Shown piece by piece: positions 61,096 through 64,000 of a stretch of DNA of 64,000 nt. Position 1 is the stretch's first letter, and every line of letters begins with the position of its first letter. Source of the stretch: Paenibacillus wynnii (GTDB taxonomy: Bacteria; Bacillota; Bacilli; Paenibacillales; Paenibacillaceae); NCBI RefSeq assembly GCF_030812855.1, contig NZ_JAUSTK010000010.1:1-64000 (forward strand), given 5' to 3'. The notes beneath the pieces were generated by a model, which worked only from the letters and a program-made list of their open reading frames with translations, searched no databases and was not told the DNA's origin. The position numbers were made by a program, and so were the translations under genes.

Positions 61096-61803
61096 CTATT
61101 GTTGGAATGCAAACAGTACAGTAACTAATAATACGGCTATTATTATTCCCGGAAGAAGATTAGCTACTTTGATTTTGGTGATTCCGAGCAAATTCAAGCC
61201 TATAGCAGCAATCATGATACCACCGGTAGCCGTCAATTCACTGATACAATTACCCAGTAAAGCCTCGGGAACAAACCGGGTAATCTGTGTGGCTAACATT
61301 GCAATAGAGCCCTCATAGACAAGAATAGGAATGGCTGAGAATAACACGCCGACTCCCAAGGTAGTCGTTAATATAATCGCTATGAATCCATCCATAATCG
61401 CCTTCGTGTACAGAATGTCATGATTACCTTTGATGCCGCTATCTAAAGCACCCAGAATACCCATCGCCCCTACCACAAAAACCAAGCTGGCGGTTATAAA
61501 TCCCTGCGAGATACTTCCCGGTTCATTGGAACCGATTCGATTCTCCAGCCACTGACCTGCAGAGGTGAATTTATCCTCTAGAGTAATGAGTTCCCCGATA
61601 ACAGCACCAATTACCAGACTAAGGATAACAATAAGGAAATTCTCGCTCTTAAAACCCATCTGTATACCTAGAACGACAATGGCTAGGCCGATTCCGTTCA
61701 TGACCGTTTCTTTCATGCTTTCCGGAATACGGCGCAGCAGCCGTCCTAATAAGGTACCAACAATTACAGTGATTCCATTCACTAACGCCCCTAGCAAAAC
61801 CAT
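61096..61803 (-). CDS. DUF554 membrane protein (YdfK-like)
   Basis: 235 residues with about six transmembrane helices. Family features: GALVNGITVIVGTLLGRLL at the start, VLGIQMGFKS, and FVVGAMGILGALDSG (about 112-126), all rich in small residues. A possible transporter of unknown substrate. Ribosome site AGGGTGAAGG. It lies 21 bp after the malic enzyme gene and may be co-transcribed. Confidence 0.85.
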   Translation of the reverse strand: MVLLGALVNGITVIVGTLLGRLLRRIPESMKETVMNGIGLAIVVLGIQMGFKSENFLIVILSLVIGAVIGELITLEDKFTSAGQWLENRIGSNEPGSISQGFITASLVFVVGAMGILGALDSGIKGNHDILYTKAIMDGFIAIILTTTLGVGVLFSAIPILVYEGSIAMLATQITRFVPEALLGNCISELTATGGIMIAAIGLNLLGITKIKVANLLPGIIIAVLLVTVLFAFQQ

Positions 61804-61824
61804 TCCTTCACCCTACATTTCTAT

Positions 61825-63234
61825 CTATGATATTAAATCCTTTGGTATACGCCGTGCCATATCTGTTGCAATCGCCGCTTTAATTACGGCTATTCTTACT
61901 TGCTCCACAACCTTCTCGTTAAAAATACTCGGAATGATATACTGCTCATTCAATTCATCCTCATGAACAACTGAAGCAATAGCCTTGGCTGCAGCCAGCT
62001 TCATTTCCAGATTCACGGTTCGGGCCCTGCAATCCAGCGCCCCGCGAAAAATCCCCGGGAAACACAGAACATTATTGATCTGATTCGGGAAATCACTTCT
62101 GCCGGTCGCCAGAACCCGGACATACGGTTCCGCTAATTCAGGCTCAATCTCCGGATTCGGGTTAGCCATCGCGAACACGATGCTGCCCTTAGCCATACTT
62201 TTCACATGATCGACTGTCAGAACACCACCGCCGGATACTCCGATGAACACATCTGCACCCTTGATTGCTTCCGTCAAACCGCCAACCAATCCTTCCGGAT
62301 TGGTCACCTCTGCCAGCCGAAGCCATTCTGCATGGGAATACTCTACCCCTCGCCGAAGTATGCCTTCCCGATCCACAGCCACGATATGGCTGGCACCCGC
62401 CGCCAGCAGCAAATTGCAGATAGACACTCCCGCTGCTCCGATACCGACAACTACAATTCGGACTGTAGCTATAGACTTGCCAACCACCTTAAGGGCATTC
62501 AGCAGACCCGCCAAAGCAACGATAGCGGTACCATGCTGGTCGTCATGAAAGACAGGGATGTCCAGCTCAGCGGCAAGCCGCCGTTCAATTTCAAAGCAGC
62601 GCGGGGAAGAAATATCCTCCAGGTTAATGCCGCCAAATCCAGGCGAAACAGCTTTAATGATGCTCACAATTTCATCCGGGTCCTTCGTATTCAGGCACAG
62701 TGGAAAAGCATCGATGCCTGCCAGTTGTTTGAACAACATCGCCTTTCCCTCCATCACCGGCATCGCCGCCTCCGGTCCGATATCACCCAGACCCAACACG
62801 GCCGTACCGTCCGTTACAACCGCTACCGTATTCCGTTTCATGGTCAGCGAGTAGGCTTTGCTCGGGTCCTCAGCGATAGCCGTACAGACACGGGCCACAC
62901 CAGGCGTATACACCAGGGATAGATCCTCCCGGTTCTTAATCGGCATCTTGGGGGTAACCTCAATCTTGCCGCCGAGATGTGCCAGAAAGGTACGGTCAGA
63001 GACGTTAATCACTTTAATCCCGGCCATCTCAGCCAATTCGCTTACCACATCTTCATTCCCCGCATCCAGCACATTCACCGTAATATCCCGAGTCGTCACA
63101 TCCTTGCCTGCACGAATGACGTCAATGGCCACTATATCTCCGCCGGCGGTGGCAATTTTGGAGGCAACATGCCCGAAGGACGTTATGGATTTGCGTATTT
63201 CGAGCCGGATAATTATTGTTGTTGAGATCGACAT
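61825..63234 (-). CDS. NAD(P)-dependent malic enzyme with ACT domain
   Basis: 469 residues. N-terminal ACT domain (about 5-80), then malic enzyme domain: SLVYTPGVARVC (about 104-115; catalytic Tyr), TDGTAVLGLGDIGPEAAMPVMEGKAMLFK (Lys near 163) and the NAD fold VVVGIGAAGVSICN (about 271). It decarboxylates malate to pyruvate. ACT fusion implies allosteric control, probably by an amino acid. GGGGGC site before ATG. Confidence 0.93.
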   Translation of the reverse strand: MSISTTIIIRLEIRKSITSFGHVASKIATAGGDIVAIDVIRAGKDVTTRDITVNVLDAGNEDVVSELAEMAGIKVINVSDRTFLAHLGGKIEVTPKMPIKNREDLSLVYTPGVARVCTAIAEDPSKAYSLTMKRNTVAVVTDGTAVLGLGDIGPEAAMPVMEGKAMLFKQLAGIDAFPLCLNTKDPDEIVSIIKAVSPGFGGINLEDISSPRCFEIERRLAAELDIPVFHDDQHGTAIVALAGLLNALKVVGKSIATVRIVVVGIGAAGVSICNLLLAAGASHIVAVDREGILRRGVEYSHAEWLRLAEVTNPEGLVGGLTEAIKGADVFIGVSGGGVLTVDHVKSMAKGSIVFAMANPNPEIEPELAEPYVRVLATGRSDFPNQINNVLCFPGIFRGALDCRARTVNLEMKLAAAKAIASVVHEDELNEQYIIPSIFNEKVVEQVRIAVIKAAIATDMARRIPKDLIS

Positions 63235-63248
63235 GATGAACAGCCCCC

Positions 63249-64000
63249 TTAGTGGTTGTATGGATCCTCTGAACCTTCTGAACCCTCTGCATACCAGCGT
63301 GGAATGACTCTTTTAAAATGTTCATAATCTTCAAAGGCTACTTTGCATCTGTCTATCATACCCTCTACTTCAGAAGCTCCGAACGGAATCGCCCATACGA
63401 TGGAAAAGAGCGAAGCATACGCCACATAAAGCGCTTGTCTGGTCCAGAACTCGTCAGGGGGAGCGCCTTCGAAATACCCGTCGATTTTACCTCTCGCCAA
63501 AGGAATACTCCACTCCCGGTCAAAGGACTGCAGCTTATAGAACTCCTCTACATAATCACCACTGTCACAGCGGTTGAAATCAATGACTCCAATTTGCCCT
63601 TGATCGGTGTACAGCAAGTTCCCTATGTGGTAATCCCCATGGCGGTAGACCTCCCCCATATGGCTGAGCCGTCCTATATTCTCTTTGACAAAAGCAATGG
63701 CAGTCTCATCCCCCGTTACCCGGTACGGACAGCCTTCGTACTCCTCTACACGGGAGAGAACTTTGGTGCGCAATTGCTGCTCCCAACCGGGATTTTTAGC
63801 CGGGGTCGGTATGGAATGTATTCGTTTTAAAATCTGACCAGCCTGAATCCCCAACTGATACTGCTCTGTTACAGGTAAGGACAACAGGCATTCCTCTAGC
63901 GGAAGTCCTTCTACCCAAGTAAGCAGCATATACGTATTCTTGCCCTCGTTGCATATACCAAAATCAATAGCCCGCGACATCGCAAAATCTAGCTGATTGA
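63249..64000 (-). CDS. Aminoglycoside phosphotransferase-family kinase (5' end outside window)
   Basis: At least 250 residues, open to the right edge on the minus strand with no start found before it: the frame continues through NQLDFA ahead of the Met at 63980, so the gene is truncated by the window. Catalytic loop HGDYHIGNLLYTDQG (Brenner motif) and metal motif VIDFNRC. The substrate is probably a small molecule; resistance function cannot be claimed. Confidence 0.85.
   Translation of the reverse strand, partial: NQLDFAMSRAIDFGICNEGKNTYMLLTWVEGLPLEECLLSLPVTEQYQLGIQAGQILKRIHSIPTPAKNPGWEQQLRTKVLSRVEEYEGCPYRVTGDETAIAFVKENIGRLSHMGEVYRHGDYHIGNLLYTDQGQIGVIDFNRCDSGDYVEEFYKLQSFDREWSIPLARGKIDGYFEGAPPDEFWTRQALYVAYASLFSIVWAIPFGASEVEGMIDRCKVAFEDYEHFKRVIPRWYAEGSEGSEDPYNH

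Noticed and set aside
63249..64000. Antibiotic resistance by the APH-family kinase
   Set aside because: The family includes many metabolic kinases, the gene is cut by the window edge and no resistance context is present.

Overview
The window looks like a chromosomal piece of a Paenibacillus-type Gram-positive bacterium. The reasons are S-layer-homology (SLH) proteins, strong GGAGG ribosome binding sites, many TTG and GTG starts, a DUF4023 small protein, copper-amine-oxidase-N stalk domains, a paeninodin-type lasso peptide cluster and an eps-style exopolysaccharide locus. No rRNA, tRNA, phage or intact insertion sequence is seen.

Layout. 0.1-3.8 kb: TetR regulator plus membrane nitroreductase-like protein, RluF-type pseudouridine synthase, DUF4023 protein and a secreted stalk-domain protein. 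4.0-10.2 kb: a complete kinase-containing lasso peptide operon (cyclase, a 41-residue precursor, HPr-kinase-like peptide kinase, PqqD-like RRE protein, leader protease, ABC exporter) followed at 52 bp by a close SinR homologue. 10.3-31.0 kb: a large exopolysaccharide region in two minus-strand operons, with one acyltransferase gene inverted between them. 31.2-37.6 kb: two divergent paralogous beta-helix proteins, one freely secreted and one SLH-anchored. 37.6-45.7 kb: a GtrB/GtrA/DUF6056 glycosylation operon, a small secreted protein, an acyltransferase/AMP-ligase operon and a divergent AMP-ligase. 45.7-46.3 kb: a gene-free repeat zone. 46.3-56.5 kb: a SUKH-like protein and a cluster of envelope proteins (HtrA-like protease, four zinc-ribbon membrane proteins including two VWA proteins, and an amidase). 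56.8-64 kb: thiC with TPP riboswitch, a second repeat zone, an SLH-transglutaminase protein and housekeeping genes.

How the parts fit. Seven 16-bp operator-like sites with the geometry 7-2-7 (GTTCTTT-AT-AAAGAAC and close variants) lie in the control regions of the lasso operon, both exopolysaccharide operons, the beta-helix pair, the GtrB operon, the small secreted protein and the AMP-ligase operon. This is the form of the Bacillus subtilis SinR operator, and the window encodes a SinR whose recognition helix is unchanged. The simplest reading is one biofilm regulon that includes a phosphorylated lasso peptide, with sinR lying downstream of the lasso genes it probably represses. The binding is inferred, not shown.

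A second unusual item is a pair of intergenic arrays 13 kb apart. Each has four 21-bp palindromic units at exactly the same offsets (51, 62, 51 bp), although the sequence between the units is not conserved.
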